Source: JABFRJ01 sp963847145 (lineage in GTDB: Bacteria > Pseudomonadota > Alphaproteobacteria > Rhizobiales > Hyphomicrobiaceae). From it: a stretch of DNA of 64,000 nt. The notes below the pieces were generated by a model, which was not told the DNA's origin, searched no databases, and was given only the letters and a program-made list of their open reading frames with translations. Position numbers and translations under genes: made by a program. Positions 38,650 through 48,162 of the stretch are shown here, one piece after another (positions within the stretch are counted from its first letter, which is position 1; the number at the start of each line of letters is the position of its first letter). The stretch covers positions 186,001 to 250,000 of the forward strand of contig CAWJYN010000001.1 of the NCBI GenBank assembly GCA_963847145.1, read 5' to 3'.

Positions 38650-39587
38650 TGGATCGAACCGCCGGGAGTTTGCCATCTGTGCGCCCGCGCCGCTGGTACG
38701 CGGCGGTGATCCTCAATATTGCAAGCGGAACCGGTTATCTCTATCTGGGCCGCCCGGTTCGTGCGCTCGCGGCGGCGTTGTGGGGGCTGCTCGCGCTGTT
38801 TGCGCTTGCCAGCGGCGTCGGCGGTTGGCTGGCGACGCCCATGGGTGTTCTGGCGATACTGCTGGGCAGCGCCGGCTTTTTGATTGTTGTGTTGGTCGAT
38901 GCGGCACGGATCGCGCGTCTGGAGCGCGCCTACGTCTTAAAGCCATACAACAGATGGTGGGTGTATGCGGCTTGGTTCGCCTGCTTCACCGGCGTCGGAT
39001 TTCTGCGACCTTTTGAAGGCGCGAGCGCTGGCGGTCCGATCCGTACATTTAGCATTCCATCCGCTTCCATGGAGCCCTCTTTGCGACGGGGGGATCACGT
39101 GATCGCCGACATGCGCGCGTTTGATGGCGTCGGACCAGCCGCCGGAGATGTCGCGGTGTTTCTTGATCCGCGATCGATGAGTACATTCCACGTCAAGCGC
39201 GTCGTCGGGATGCCGGGTGACGAGGTGCAGATGATTAAGGGCGTGCTGCATCTCAACAAACGCGCGGTCGCAGTGGCGGAAAGTGGCGCCTATGAAATTG
39301 CCGATGCTGGCTCATCAGCGCCAGTGCGGTCGAAGGTCTTGCGCGAAACCCTTCCCAACGGACGCAGCCACGATACGCTGGATCAGTTGCACGTCAGCCT
39401 GCTCGACAACACCGCGCCTCTTGCCGTGCCGCCCGGCCACTATTTCGTGCTCGGCGACAATCGCGACAATTCTATTGACAGCCGGACACCTTCGATGGGC
39501 TTCATTCCGCGCGCGAACTTCAAGGGGAAGATGATCACAATCTACTGGTCCAGGACGCTTGGGCGAATTGGTGCGCGCGTTGAGTAA
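38649..39587 (+). CDS. signal peptidase I family protein with polytopic N-terminus
   Basis: 312 residues. The first 110 residues hold about four membrane helices (WYAAVILNIASGTGYLYLG, ALAAALWGLLALFALASG, MGVLAILLGSAGFLIVVLV, WWVYAAWFACFTGVGFL). The S26 catalytic domain follows: nucleophile S140 in IPSASMEPS, general-base K183 in FHVKRVVGMPGD, and GDNRDNSIDSR near the C-terminus. It cleaves signal peptides on the outer face of the inner membrane. The extra N-terminal helices differ from the usual one- or two-helix LepB. This is probably a second signal peptidase, not the lepA-lepB-rnc copy. Confidence 0.88.
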   Translation: MDRTAGSLPSVRPRRWYAAVILNIASGTGYLYLGRPVRALAAALWGLLALFALASGVGGWLATPMGVLAILLGSAGFLIVVLVDAARIARLERAYVLKPYNRWWVYAAWFACFTGVGFLRPFEGASAGGPIRTFSIPSASMEPSLRRGDHVIADMRAFDGVGPAAGDVAVFLDPRSMSTFHVKRVVGMPGDEVQMIKGVLHLNKRAVAVAESGAYEIADAGSSAPVRSKVLRETLPNGRSHDTLDQLHVSLLDNTAPLAVPPGHYFVLGDNRDNSIDSRTPSMGFIPRANFKGKMITIYWSRTLGRIGARVE

Positions 39588-39668
39588 ATTGCTTGAGCCG
39601 CCTGTGGATCCCCTGGCGGCGTATTCGGCATTTACATGCCAGTCGCAAGTCGCGACGCGCGCGGGGCA

Positions 39669-41963
39669 TCAAGGTTCGAGGTTGCGCGGTGGCTCAGCCT
39701 CGTCCTCCGCCTCGGCTGGCCAGCGAAGTGGCGTGGTTGCAAAAGGCACGTTGGTTTCGCGCGGTGGCCGCGCTGGCTCGCCGAGTGCATCGGCGAGGAC
39801 GCCGGCCCGTGTCCACGGCCGCGTGCCGCGGGAAGCAGCGACAGTGCGGATATTGATGCCGTGGGTCGTAAACGTCAGTTGGTGGCCGTCGCTCGCGCGC
39901 ACCGCTGCCGGATCGATGATTAACGGCTGCTGCGGGCTGCCATCGCACGCCCGGCCGGCTAGAAAGCGCACGACGATGACGGCTGCGGTCGCGCAATGAT
40001 CGCGCAGTGCGGCAGCGCTTGCGAGAATCGCAATTTCGCGGCCTTGCGTGCGGATCGCGCAGCCGAGCGGGTCACAGGAGAAGCCGTCTGAAGCGGCGAC
40101 ATCTTTTGCACTGCGGCTGTCGCCGTCGTATTCCAGCCAGCGCGCCAACTCGAAAAGACCGCCGCGCACAGCGACGGCACTCAGGCGGCCATCGTCGCGG
40201 CGGACTGCCAAAGTGGTGCCGTCGCGGCTGACGAGGACATCTGGACGGATCAGGTTGGGTGCGATGAGCAGCCCGGCAGCAATCGGGAGAAACCCAAGAC
40301 CGCGCCAAGAACGGCTCCACAACAGCAGCCACAGCCCACCGGCAACCATCAGTTGGAATGAGAGGATGGGAATGGCGGGAATGCGCACGACGGAGCCGGG
40401 CAGTGCGGCGACCCACTGGGCCACCCAGGTCATGCCATCGATGCCCCAACCCATCGCCTGCAGTGGCCAGCTTTCAAGCCCAAACGGCAGCGCGATCAGC
40501 ACGGCCAGGGCAAGTGGCATGACGTAGAGATCGCAGAGCGGCAGCGCGACGAGATTGGCGATCATCGCCAGCAATTGCGTGTTGTGGAAATGATAAATGC
40601 CAAACGGCGCGACGGCGGCACTGGCAATCAGCGTGGAGGTCAGTATGCCGCTGAAGTGGCTGAAGCCAGTGGCGATGACGCCGCGGAGTTCCGGACCAGC
40701 GCGGCGCTCTCTACGCGTCCTTATCCACTCGTAAATCGAGATCAGTCCGGTGACGGCGGCGAACGACATCTGAAAGCCGGGATCAAAAATGCTTTCGGGA
40801 TAGATGACCAAAATTAACAGCGCGGCCAGCGCGACATTGCGCAGCGCCACCGCATTGCGGTCCAGCATAACTGCCATGAACATCACCGTTATCATCAGGT
40901 AGGAGCGTACGGTGGCGAACGATGAGCCAGAGATCAGCAAATAGCCCAGCGCGCCGATCAGTGCGCCGCCGGCCGCCCATTTCTTGATCGGGTAGTTGAG
41001 CGCGATGGGCGCGACAAGCGCCAGAATGGACCGGATGAGCAGGAAGATGGCTCCAGCCATGACCACCATGTGCAGGCCGGAGATGGAGAGAATGTGGAAC
41101 AACCCGCTATCACGATAAGCCTTGTTGGTGGCCTCCGAAATGCCACCGCGTTCGCCGGTGATCAGGGCTGCAGCGATGGCGCCGGTTTCACCGGGCAGCG
41201 CTGCCATGATCCGTCGCGTGATCCAGTAACGCATGCGTTCCATGCCGGCTTTGAGCTGCAGCGTGACCGGTGGCGCGATGTCGGTTTCAATAGCGACCAA
41301 TGGTCCGGTGGCGAGCCCGACGCCGCCAAGCGCGTAGAACCAGGCATAGCGGCCGAAATCGAAATCGCCGGGCAGGCTTGGCGCTTGGGGTCCAGCGAGA
41401 TTGGCGCGAACGCGCACCAACTGACCCGGCGCGAGGCCCGGCGTGTCAGTCATGGTGCGCACGCGCACCCGGTGCGGCCAGGCGTCTCGCGGCAGCCGTT
41501 CCATCTCACGCACTTGGAGGGTTACGCGTTGCCCTTTGCCAGATCGCGGCTCGACCAGTTGCACCCAGCCGGTCACCTGAACGGCCGATAGAGTGCGGAT
41601 GAGCACGGGCGCACGGACGAATTCAGTACGCAGCTTGGCCGTAAGCGCACCGAGCGCGAGCGCCAGTAGAAAGCCCGTTATGAGCCCCCAAAGGCTGAAG
41701 CGGCGCGCGAGGACATGGATCAACGCGGCCGTGCCCGTGACGATCGCGCAGGCCCACAGCGGTGGTTCCGTCGTTGTGCCGAAATAGAGCGCGGCGCCAG
41801 TGCCAAATCCAACCGCAATCCAGAGAAACCAACGGCTCTGTTCGGCTTCGATTTCTCCGAGAATGGCGGTTGAGAACCGTGTCAGCTGGCCGGGCGTAGA
41901 TGGGACAGTAAACGCACCTTCGGGCGCCGCTGCTATTACTCTGCTTTGGCCCCCGCGCCCCAT
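39669..41963 (-). CDS. comEC: ComEC/Rec2-type DNA uptake membrane protein
   Basis: 764 residues. The N-terminus has two helices and an OB-like domain (VQVTGWVQLVEPRSGKGQRVTLQV). The competence core has its signature HILSISGLHMVVMAGAI and about eight further helices. The C-terminal part is not a complete metallo-beta-lactamase domain: no HxHxDH is seen, only a degenerate remnant (RPDVLVSRDGTTLAVRR). It should form the inner-membrane channel for single-stranded DNA. It is divergent from gltX, 58 bases apart, the usual neighbourhood in many alphaproteobacteria. Confidence 0.9.
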   Translation of the reverse strand: MGRGGQSRVIAAAPEGAFTVPSTPGQLTRFSTAILGEIEAEQSRWFLWIAVGFGTGAALYFGTTTEPPLWACAIVTGTAALIHVLARRFSLWGLITGFLLALALGALTAKLRTEFVRAPVLIRTLSAVQVTGWVQLVEPRSGKGQRVTLQVREMERLPRDAWPHRVRVRTMTDTPGLAPGQLVRVRANLAGPQAPSLPGDFDFGRYAWFYALGGVGLATGPLVAIETDIAPPVTLQLKAGMERMRYWITRRIMAALPGETGAIAAALITGERGGISEATNKAYRDSGLFHILSISGLHMVVMAGAIFLLIRSILALVAPIALNYPIKKWAAGGALIGALGYLLISGSSFATVRSYLMITVMFMAVMLDRNAVALRNVALAALLILVIYPESIFDPGFQMSFAAVTGLISIYEWIRTRRERRAGPELRGVIATGFSHFSGILTSTLIASAAVAPFGIYHFHNTQLLAMIANLVALPLCDLYVMPLALAVLIALPFGLESWPLQAMGWGIDGMTWVAQWVAALPGSVVRIPAIPILSFQLMVAGGLWLLLWSRSWRGLGFLPIAAGLLIAPNLIRPDVLVSRDGTTLAVRRDDGRLSAVAVRGGLFELARWLEYDGDSRSAKDVAASDGFSCDPLGCAIRTQGREIAILASAAALRDHCATAAVIVVRFLAGRACDGSPQQPLIIDPAAVRASDGHQLTFTTHGINIRTVAASRGTRPWTRAGVLADALGEPARPPRETNVPFATTPLRWPAEAEDEAEPPRNLEP

Positions 41964-42021
41964 ATGCTAAAGCCGCCTTAGATCATCCCCCGCTACAACC
42001 AGAGATCAGCACAGCTCCCCA

Positions 42022-43474
42022 ATGCCCGACAACACAAATTCCACCAAAAGCGGCGGCCGCCCTGTTGTTACCCGCTTTGCGCCTTCGCCGACCGGTACGC
42101 TGCACATCGGCGGCGCGCGCACAGCGTTGTTCAATTGGCTGTATGCACGCCACACCGGTGGCAAGTTCCTGCTTCGGATCGAGGACACCGACCGCGAGCG
42201 CTCGAAGCCCGAGCATGTGACGGCTATTCTTGAAAGTTTGAAATGGCTTGAACTTGATTGGGACGGCGAGCCATTGTTCCAGTTCGCCCGCGCTGACCGA
42301 CATCGCGCCGTCGGACAAGATCTGCTGGCGGCCGGCAAGGCCTATCGCTGTTATCTGTCGGCGGACGAACTGGCGGCGATGCGCGCCAAAGCCGAGTCCG
42401 AGAAGCGGCCTTTGATCGTCGAAAGCCCGTGGCGTGATGCAAGCCCGGCGACGGCACCCGCTGGCGTGAAACCGGCGATCCGTTTGCGGACGGCGCGAAC
42501 GGGCGAGACCATTGTCGACGACCAAGTGCAGGGGCGCGTCGTGTTCCCCAACAAGGATCTCGACGACATGATCATCCTGCGCTCAGACGGCGCGCCGACC
42601 TACAACTTTGCCGTCGTGGTCGATGACCATGACATGGGCGTCACCAACGTGATCCGCGGCGTGGATCATCTGACCAACACCGCGCGGCAGAGCCTTGTTT
42701 ATCAGGCGATGGGCTGGGAGTTGCCGCACTTTGCGCATATCCCGCTGGTGCACGGCGCGGACGGTGCGAAGCTGTCCAAGCGGCACGGCGCGCAGGGCAC
42801 CGAAGAATATCGCGCGATGGGCTACTTGCCCGCGGCGCTTCGAAACTATCTCGCCCGCCTCGGCTGGAGTCACGGCGACGACGAGATTTTTTCAACCGAC
42901 AAGGCGATCGAGTGGTTTGACATCGTCAATGTCGGCAAATCGCCGGCGCGGTTTGATTTCGCCAAGCTTGGCGATCTCAACGGTAACTATATCCGCGCGG
43001 CGGACGATGCCGAACTGCTGCGGCGGATCAAGGATTATCTGCCCCATGCCGAAGGCGGACCGGCGCTGTTCAAGGCGTTCGTAGCCGCCGGCTGGGACAA
43101 GCTCGCAGCAGCCCTGCCGAGCCTGAAAGAGCGCGCCAAGACCTTGCCGGAACTGGTCGACGGCGCGCGTTTCATCATCCAGACACGTCCGTTGGCGCTC
43201 GACGAGAAGGCGCAGAAACTGATCGATGCAGATGCCAAGACGGCGTTGGCCGATCTCGTCAAATTGTTCGAAGCAGCGCCTGAATGGGCCGCAGCGCCTT
43301 TAGAGGTGGCTTTGCGCGTGTACGCCGAAGACAAAGGCCTCAAACTCGGCAAAGTCGCGCAGCCGTTGCGGGCTGCGTTGACAGGTCGCGCCGTGTCACC
43401 GCCCGTGTTCGACGTGATGGCGGTTCTCGGAAAAGCCGAAGTCACTAGGACGGATCAAAGATTTGGTGGGTTGA
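42022..43474 (+). CDS. gltX: glutamate--tRNA ligase (apparent frameshift at 3' end)
   Basis: Charges tRNA-Glu. The class I signatures are intact: TRFAPSPTGTLHIGGART (HIGH-type) and GAKLSKRHGA (KLSKR). The anticodon-binding half ends GRAVSPPVFDVMAVLGKAE. There an extra G at 43441 shifts the frame. As given, translation continues to 43779 with an unrelated Arg-rich tail of about 110 residues that overlaps fabI on the other strand. Without the extra G the end is SLGRIKDLVG and a stop at 43472-43474, 483 residues, as expected for the family. Because gltX is essential, a sequence error is the likeliest cause. Confidence 0.93.
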
Positions 43475-43540
43475 GGCGGATTTCCCACTCCGCATCACGA
43501 AAGGCGATTGGGAGACCGGAAAAGTCCCGCCGCGCCCGCC

Positions 43541-44383
43541 TCACTCACCCTTTGAGACCGTTATATCAGGCGCGTCTTCGTTTTTCATGCCCTGGACGTG
43601 ATAGCCGGCATCGACGTGGTGGATTTCGCCGGTCACCGCGCGGCCGAGATCGGACAGCAGATAAAGCGCCGAGCCGCCCACCTCTTCGATGGTTACGGTG
43701 CGGCGCAGCGCCGAGTTATATTCGTTCCAGCGCAGAATGTAACGGAAGTCCGAAATGCCTGATGCGGCCAGCGTTTTGATCGGGCCGGCCGAGATGGCGT
43801 TGACGCGGATGTTGTTTTTGCCGAGGTCGGCGGCCAGATAGCGCACACTCGCTTCAAGTGCGGCCTTGGCCACGCCCATGACGTTGTAGTGCGGCATGAC
43901 CTTTTCGGCACCGTAGTAGCTGAGCGTCAGGAGCGAGCCGCCTTTGGGCATCAGCTTTTCGGCGCGCTGGGCAAGAGCTGTGAACGAATAGCACGAGATG
44001 AGCAGCGACTTAGTGAAGTTGCCTTCCGAGGTGTCGACGTAGCGGCCATCCAGCTCGGCCTTGTCGGCAAACGCGATGGCGTGGACGAGAAAATCCATCT
44101 GGCCCCATTTGGCTTTCAGCTCTGCAAATACGGCATCCATGGACGCCGTGTCAGTCACGTCACAGGGCAAGACGATTTTTGAGCCAACTTCGGCAGCCAG
44201 CGGTTCAACGCGTTTTTTCAAGGCGTCGCCTTGATACGTGAAGGCCAGTTCTGCGCCTTGCGCCGCACAGGCCTGGGCGATGCCCCAGGCAATCGACCGG
44301 TTGTTGGCCACGCCCATGACGAGGCCGCGTTTGCCCTTCATCAATGTGCCGGTTGGGATCGGGTAAGCAGCCACGGTGGACAT
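43541..44383 (-). CDS. fabI: enoyl-[acyl-carrier-protein] reductase (NADH)
   Basis: 280 residues. Last step of each fatty-acid elongation cycle. It starts at ATG 44383 (MSTVAAYPIPTGTLMKGKRGLVMGVANNRSIAW; the Rossmann region carries the G-x5-S-x6 pattern typical of FabI). The catalytic Tyr and Lys lie in LSYYGAEKVMPHYNVMGVAKAALE. The C-terminus reads GAVTGEIHHVDAGYHVQGM-like (here GRAVTGEIHHVDAGYHV). An earlier ATG at 44407 would add eight residues. It is the usual target of triclosan-type inhibitors. Confidence 0.95.
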   Translation of the reverse strand: MSTVAAYPIPTGTLMKGKRGLVMGVANNRSIAWGIAQACAAQGAELAFTYQGDALKKRVEPLAAEVGSKIVLPCDVTDTASMDAVFAELKAKWGQMDFLVHAIAFADKAELDGRYVDTSEGNFTKSLLISCYSFTALAQRAEKLMPKGGSLLTLSYYGAEKVMPHYNVMGVAKAALEASVRYLAADLGKNNIRVNAISAGPIKTLAASGISDFRYILRWNEYNSALRRTVTIEEVGGSALYLLSDLGRAVTGEIHHVDAGYHVQGMKNEDAPDITVSKGE

Positions 44384-44567
44384 TGGACAAGGCCTCGGAA
44401 TAGACAAACGCGCCGGCGGTTACGCCAGCGGTCAATTGGCTGGCAATCCACCATATTCGGGACGCCCGGTCCAGTCACCGAAATGTGCGATGGTACTGGC
44501 TTGCCGAGGCGGCGCTAGAAGGCCTAACAGTGGCGCTCCGACGCGGATTTGTTCCAGGAGATCCCCC

Positions 44568-45176
44568 ATGAAGCTCTATTACACACCCGGCGCTTGCTCG
44601 CTGTCGCCCCACATCATTCTGCAGGAAACCGGCCTCAAACACTCGATCGTCAAGACCGATATCCGCGAGAAGAAGTTCGATGGCGGTGGCGATTTCTGGG
44701 CCAAGAACCCGCATGGGTATGTGCCGGCCCTCGAACTCGACGATGGCACTCTGCTGACCGAAGGGCCGGCGATCATCCAGTTTCTGGCGGCTAAGGCCCC
44801 GGAGAAGAAGCTGGCGCCAGCCGCAGGCACGCTTGAACATGCTAAGATGCTGAGCTGGCTGAATTTCGTCTCAACCGAGATGCACAAGGGATTCTCGCCG
44901 CTGTTCAACCCGGCGATGCCCGAAGACGCCAAGAAGTTGTTTCGCGACAAGCTGGCGCAACGGTTCACGGCACTCGATAAACACCTTGCCACCAACCAGT
45001 ATCTATGTGGCGCTACCTACTCGCTGCCAGACGCCTACGCGTTCGTGGTGCTGAACTGGACCAAGCCGACCAACATCGATCTGTCGCCCTACAAAAACCT
45101 GCAAGCCTATCACGCGCGTGTCGGCGCACGCCCTGCCGTGCAGGCAGCCATGAAGGCTGAGGGATTGACAAAGTAA
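44568..45176 (+). CDS. glutathione S-transferase, bacterial beta class
   Basis: 202 residues from ATG 44568, with AGGAG seven bases upstream. The N-terminus MKLYYTPGACSLSPHIILQE has the Cys10 that defines beta-class GSTs, and the thioredoxin-fold domain ends DDGTLLTEGPAIIQFL. The helical domain (SWLNFVSTEMHKGFSPLF, GATYSLPDAYAFVVLNW) follows. It conjugates glutathione to electrophiles or reduces mixed disulfides. The start 190 bp earlier in the same frame is unsupported. A second GST-like gene follows after 59 bases. Confidence 0.92.
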   Translation: MKLYYTPGACSLSPHIILQETGLKHSIVKTDIREKKFDGGGDFWAKNPHGYVPALELDDGTLLTEGPAIIQFLAAKAPEKKLAPAAGTLEHAKMLSWLNFVSTEMHKGFSPLFNPAMPEDAKKLFRDKLAQRFTALDKHLATNQYLCGATYSLPDAYAFVVLNWTKPTNIDLSPYKNLQAYHARVGARPAVQAAMKAEGLTK

Positions 45177-45235
45177 GTTGATATCGAGAGGTCAGACCCA
45201 AGGGTCTGGCCTCAACGCACCGAACACAATCAGCC

Positions 45236-45895
45236 ATGCCTCTCCAACTTTATGCCCATCCGTTCTCGTCGTACTGCCAGAAGGTGCTGATTGCGCTGTA
45301 TGAGAACGGCACGTCGTTTGAGTTCAAGATGCTGGCGCCGGAAACGCCCGAGAATTTTGCCGAGCTGGAGCGAATATGGCCGTTCAAAAAGTTCCCGGTG
45401 CTGGTTGACGGCTCGCAAACGGTGCTGGAGGCGAGCGTTATCATCGAATATCTGGGCTTGCAGCGTCCCGGACCCTCGCGGCTCATCCCAGACGATCCCA
45501 AGGCAGCGCTCGCCGTCCGCATGATGGACCGCGTCTTCGACAACTACGTCATGACGCCGATGCAGCGGATCGTGGGCGATCGATTGCGGCCGGACGACAG
45601 CCGCGATCCGCATGGCATGACAGAAGCGCGGACTATGCTGGAAACTGCCTATACGTGGCTCGATCAGACTATGGCGGCACGAACGTGGGCCTCTGATAGT
45701 GCATTCTCACTGGCTGATTGTGCGGCTGCACCGGCGCTGTTCTATGCCGATTGGACCCACGAAATCGACGCCAGGCATGCGCATCTGAAGGCCTATCGCG
45801 CCCGGTTGCTGGCGCGGCCATCGGTGGCGCGCGCCGTTGACGAGGCGCGGCCTTATCGCCATTTCTTTCCGCTCGGGGCTCCGGATCGGGATTAG
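45236..45895 (+). CDS. glutathione S-transferase family protein
   Basis: 219 residues. The N-terminal thioredoxin-like domain is MPLQLYAHPFSSYCQKVLIALYENG, with FPVLVDGSQTVLEASVIIEYL (the cis-Pro and Glu/Ser glutathione pocket). The helical domain contains FSLADCAAAPALFYADW, the usual N-capping Asp motif. It belongs to a different subclass from the preceding gene. CQK near residue 14 could be catalytic or redox active. It converges with the TrmN6-type gene ten bases beyond its stop. Confidence 0.88.
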   Translation: MPLQLYAHPFSSYCQKVLIALYENGTSFEFKMLAPETPENFAELERIWPFKKFPVLVDGSQTVLEASVIIEYLGLQRPGPSRLIPDDPKAALAVRMMDRVFDNYVMTPMQRIVGDRLRPDDSRDPHGMTEARTMLETAYTWLDQTMAARTWASDSAFSLADCAAAPALFYADWTHEIDARHAHLKAYRARLLARPSVARAVDEARPYRHFFPLGAPDRD

Positions 45896-45905
45896 GCTTA
45901 TCCGA

Positions 45906-46700
45906 CTAGAATTCAAGTGCGGCGCCGCCACGCAGGATGGTATCGAATTCTGGCGTGAAGCCGTGCATGCCATCGGCGTGCAGCACGCGGCCAGTCAACA
46001 GTGCCGGACCAGCGCGGTTCCCCTTCTTGGCCTGGATCAGGACGCGGCTGGCCGGCACGCCTTCGCGTGGATGCAGCGGCAGGATGAGCGCGCCGCCGAA
46101 GCGCCGATCGAGTGCAGCCAGCAGCTCCGGCAAGGCGACGGGACGATTGATGATCGTCAGCGTGCCGCCCTCGCGCGCCATGCCGGCGGCGAAACGGACC
46201 CAGCCATCAAGTGAACCTTCCGGCATGGCGTGTGAACCGTCTTTCTGCGGGTCGGGCGCGCGTGTGCCTGCTCTGTGTGCGAAGTACGGCGGATTGGCGA
46301 GCACGTGGTCAAAGCTGCCGGGCAAAGCAGCCAGCGCGGGTGTGTTCGTCAGTGGCGCGGTGAGATCAGCGGTGATGACGATGCAACGCGCGGCAAGGCC
46401 GTTGGCTGTTGCATTGCGTCCGGCCAAGGCGGCCAGCGCGGGATCACGCTCAACGAGTGTGAGGTGCGTGCCAGCAAGGCGGCGCGCGACGGCAAGGCCG
46501 ACCGTCCCAACACCGGCGCCACAATCCAGCACGCTGGCGCCAGACTGAGCCTCAGTAAGTGAGGGACACGCGGCTGCCAGCAGCACAGCATCGAGGCCCG
46601 CCCGATAGCCGGTTTGGGGCTGCAAAAGGCGGAGTGCGCCACCGAGGAAATCATCCGCGGTCGTCGCCAGCTCGGCGTCAGCGTTTGAAGGGCGCGCCAT
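45906..46700 (-). CDS. TrmN6-type tRNA (adenine-N6) methyltransferase family protein
   Basis: 264 residues from ATG 46700 (MARPSNADAELATTADDFL). SAM-dependent methyltransferase with the N6-adenine motif NPPYF (FDHVLANPPYF), the SAM loop SVLDCGAGVGTVGLAVAR and the N-terminal QPQTGYRAGLDAVLLAAA pattern of the TrmN6 (YfiC) group, which methylates A37 of tRNA1(Val). The ATG lies inside the end of the DUF2007 gene (22-base overlap), so the two form an operon divergent from the polyprenyl synthase gene. Substrate assignment rests on family and motif only. Confidence 0.87.
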   Translation of the reverse strand: MARPSNADAELATTADDFLGGALRLLQPQTGYRAGLDAVLLAAACPSLTEAQSGASVLDCGAGVGTVGLAVARRLAGTHLTLVERDPALAALAGRNATANGLAARCIVITADLTAPLTNTPALAALPGSFDHVLANPPYFAHRAGTRAPDPQKDGSHAMPEGSLDGWVRFAAGMAREGGTLTIINRPVALPELLAALDRRFGGALILPLHPREGVPASRVLIQAKKGNRAGPALLTGRVLHADGMHGFTPEFDTILRGGAALEF

Positions 46701-46962
46701 ACCAAGCCTCTGGCTGTACAGTGGCTGACTGATCTTCGGGATCGTGCACCAATTCATGCCCCAGGTCCGCCTGTCGCAAGGCCGTGCGCGCCCGATGCCA
46801 TGCCGCCGCAGCGACCATCAGCCGGCGCGGAAAGATGCCCACGGAACCTTCGATCGAGCTGGTGAACTGATCGGCGACCATGACGTCGATCCCAGCGTCT
46901 GCCAGGACCGCACGCGCGAAGCTCAACAGCACCGGATCGGTAGTCAAGAGGACTGGCCGCAC
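46678..46962 (-). CDS. DUF2007 domain-containing protein
   Basis: 94 residues. GTG start at 46962 with AGGAG nine bases upstream, then RPVLLTTDPVLLSFARAVLADAGI. The fold resembles a small ferredoxin-like domain (DVMVADQFTSSIEG, FPRRLMVAAAAWHRARTAL), called a putative signal-transducing DUF2007. It overlaps the start of the methyltransferase gene by 23 bases and is divergent from the polyprenyl synthase gene, an arrangement common in Hyphomicrobiales. A much longer open frame upstream is antisense to that gene and not coding. Confidence 0.87.
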   Translation of the reverse strand: MRPVLLTTDPVLLSFARAVLADAGIDVMVADQFTSSIEGSVGIFPRRLMVAAAAWHRARTALRQADLGHELVHDPEDQSATVQPEAWYGAPFKR

Positions 46963-47121
46963 GCTGAAACGCTCCTGCCGCACCTGCGGCTTCTCAACCT
47001 GCCGCACCTGCGGCATTATTCCCCTTGTCCGGACATTGTGTAGCGTGGCCGGACGCCCCCGGAAAGAGCTACACTTTTCTTGCAAGCTGTTTTGCCCCAA
47101 CGTAACCCGCAGGACATCGCC

Positions 47122-48138
47122 ATGGGCGTCGTCATCCAGATGGAAGGTAACCGGGATCCAGCCGATCTGCTGGGACCCATCCTCGACCTGGTCCGCGCCG
47201 ATATGGAAGGCGTGAACCGCATCATCCTCGACAAGGCCGTCTCCGACGTCGAGTTGATCCCGGAACTTGCCCACCACCTGATCGACAGCGGCGGCAAACG
47301 GCTGCGCCCCATGCTGACGATCGCGGCGGCGAAGTTGGTTGGCTACCAAGGCCAAGGCCATGTCCGTCTCGCCTCCGCCGTCGAGTTCATGCACACCGCC
47401 ACCCTGTTGCATGACGATGTGGTCGATGAAAGCAACACACGCCGCGGCAAGCCAACGGCGCGTTTGCTGTGGTCCAATCAGGCGAGTGTGCTGGTTGGCG
47501 ATTTCCTGCTCGGCCAAGCCTTCCGCATGATGGTGGATGTCGGCTCGCTGCCAGCACTGAAAATTCTGTCGAATGCCGCAGCCGTCATCGCCGAAGGCGA
47601 AGTGATGCAGTTGTCGGCGGCCAAGAACACGGCGACGACCGAAGACGAATATCTGGCGATCATCAACGCCAAAACTGCCGCATTGTTCTCGGCGGCAGCT
47701 GAAGTCGGCGCCACGATCGCCCAACGCCCGGCCGAAGAGCAGGCGGCGCTGCGTTCCTATGGCAAGAACCTCGGCATCGCGTTCCAGCTGGTCGACGATG
47801 CACTCGACTACGCCGGTGATAGTGCGCGGCTCGGCAAATCCGTGGGCGACGATTTCCGCGAGGGCAAGATCACTTTGCCGGTCATTCTGAGTTTCCGCCG
47901 CGGCAACGAGCAGGAACGCGCCTTCTGGAAGCGCACGCTCACCGATGGCCAGATCAACGACGGCGATCTCGAACAGGCCGCCAGCCTGATGAAGCGGCAC
48001 AAGGCCATCGAAGCCACCTTCGAGCGCGCCCGCCACTACGGTGCCATCGCCCGCGATGCGCTGGAAATCTTCCCCGATAGCGACGCCAAGCGCGCCCTCG
48101 ATGGCGTCGTGGCATTCTGCGTCAGCCGGAGTTACTGA
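47122..48138 (+). CDS. ispB: polyprenyl (octa/decaprenyl) diphosphate synthase
   Basis: 338 residues from ATG 47122, with AGGA about seven bases upstream. Makes the long isoprenoid tail of ubiquinone. The two Asp-rich motifs are DDVVDES (first, preceded by FMHTATLLH) and DDALDY (second, in GIAFQLVDDALDYAG). GGKRLRPML and GDFLLGQAF complete the family pattern. Chain length (C40 to C50) cannot be read from the sequence. The stop is 24 bases from the tolA stop on the other strand. Confidence 0.94.
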   Translation: MGVVIQMEGNRDPADLLGPILDLVRADMEGVNRIILDKAVSDVELIPELAHHLIDSGGKRLRPMLTIAAAKLVGYQGQGHVRLASAVEFMHTATLLHDDVVDESNTRRGKPTARLLWSNQASVLVGDFLLGQAFRMMVDVGSLPALKILSNAAAVIAEGEVMQLSAAKNTATTEDEYLAIINAKTAALFSAAAEVGATIAQRPAEEQAALRSYGKNLGIAFQLVDDALDYAGDSARLGKSVGDDFREGKITLPVILSFRRGNEQERAFWKRTLTDGQINDGDLEQAASLMKRHKAIEATFERARHYGAIARDALEIFPDSDAKRALDGVVAFCVSRSY

Positions 48139-48162
48139 GCGCGCGTTACTGGTTAACGCCGC

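Noticed and set aside
42022..43474. riboswitch or T-box upstream of gltX or other synthetase genes
   Set aside because: The upstream gaps are short (58 bases at gltX) and show no T-box or terminator/antiterminator pair.
43475..43779. Arg-rich C-terminal extension of gltX
   Set aside because: It follows a one-base insertion, is antisense to fabI, and the other frame gives the normal family end.
46963..48036. upstream part of the long minus-strand frame that contains DUF2007
   Set aside because: Only the part from GTG 46962 downstream matches DUF2007; the rest is antisense to ispB.
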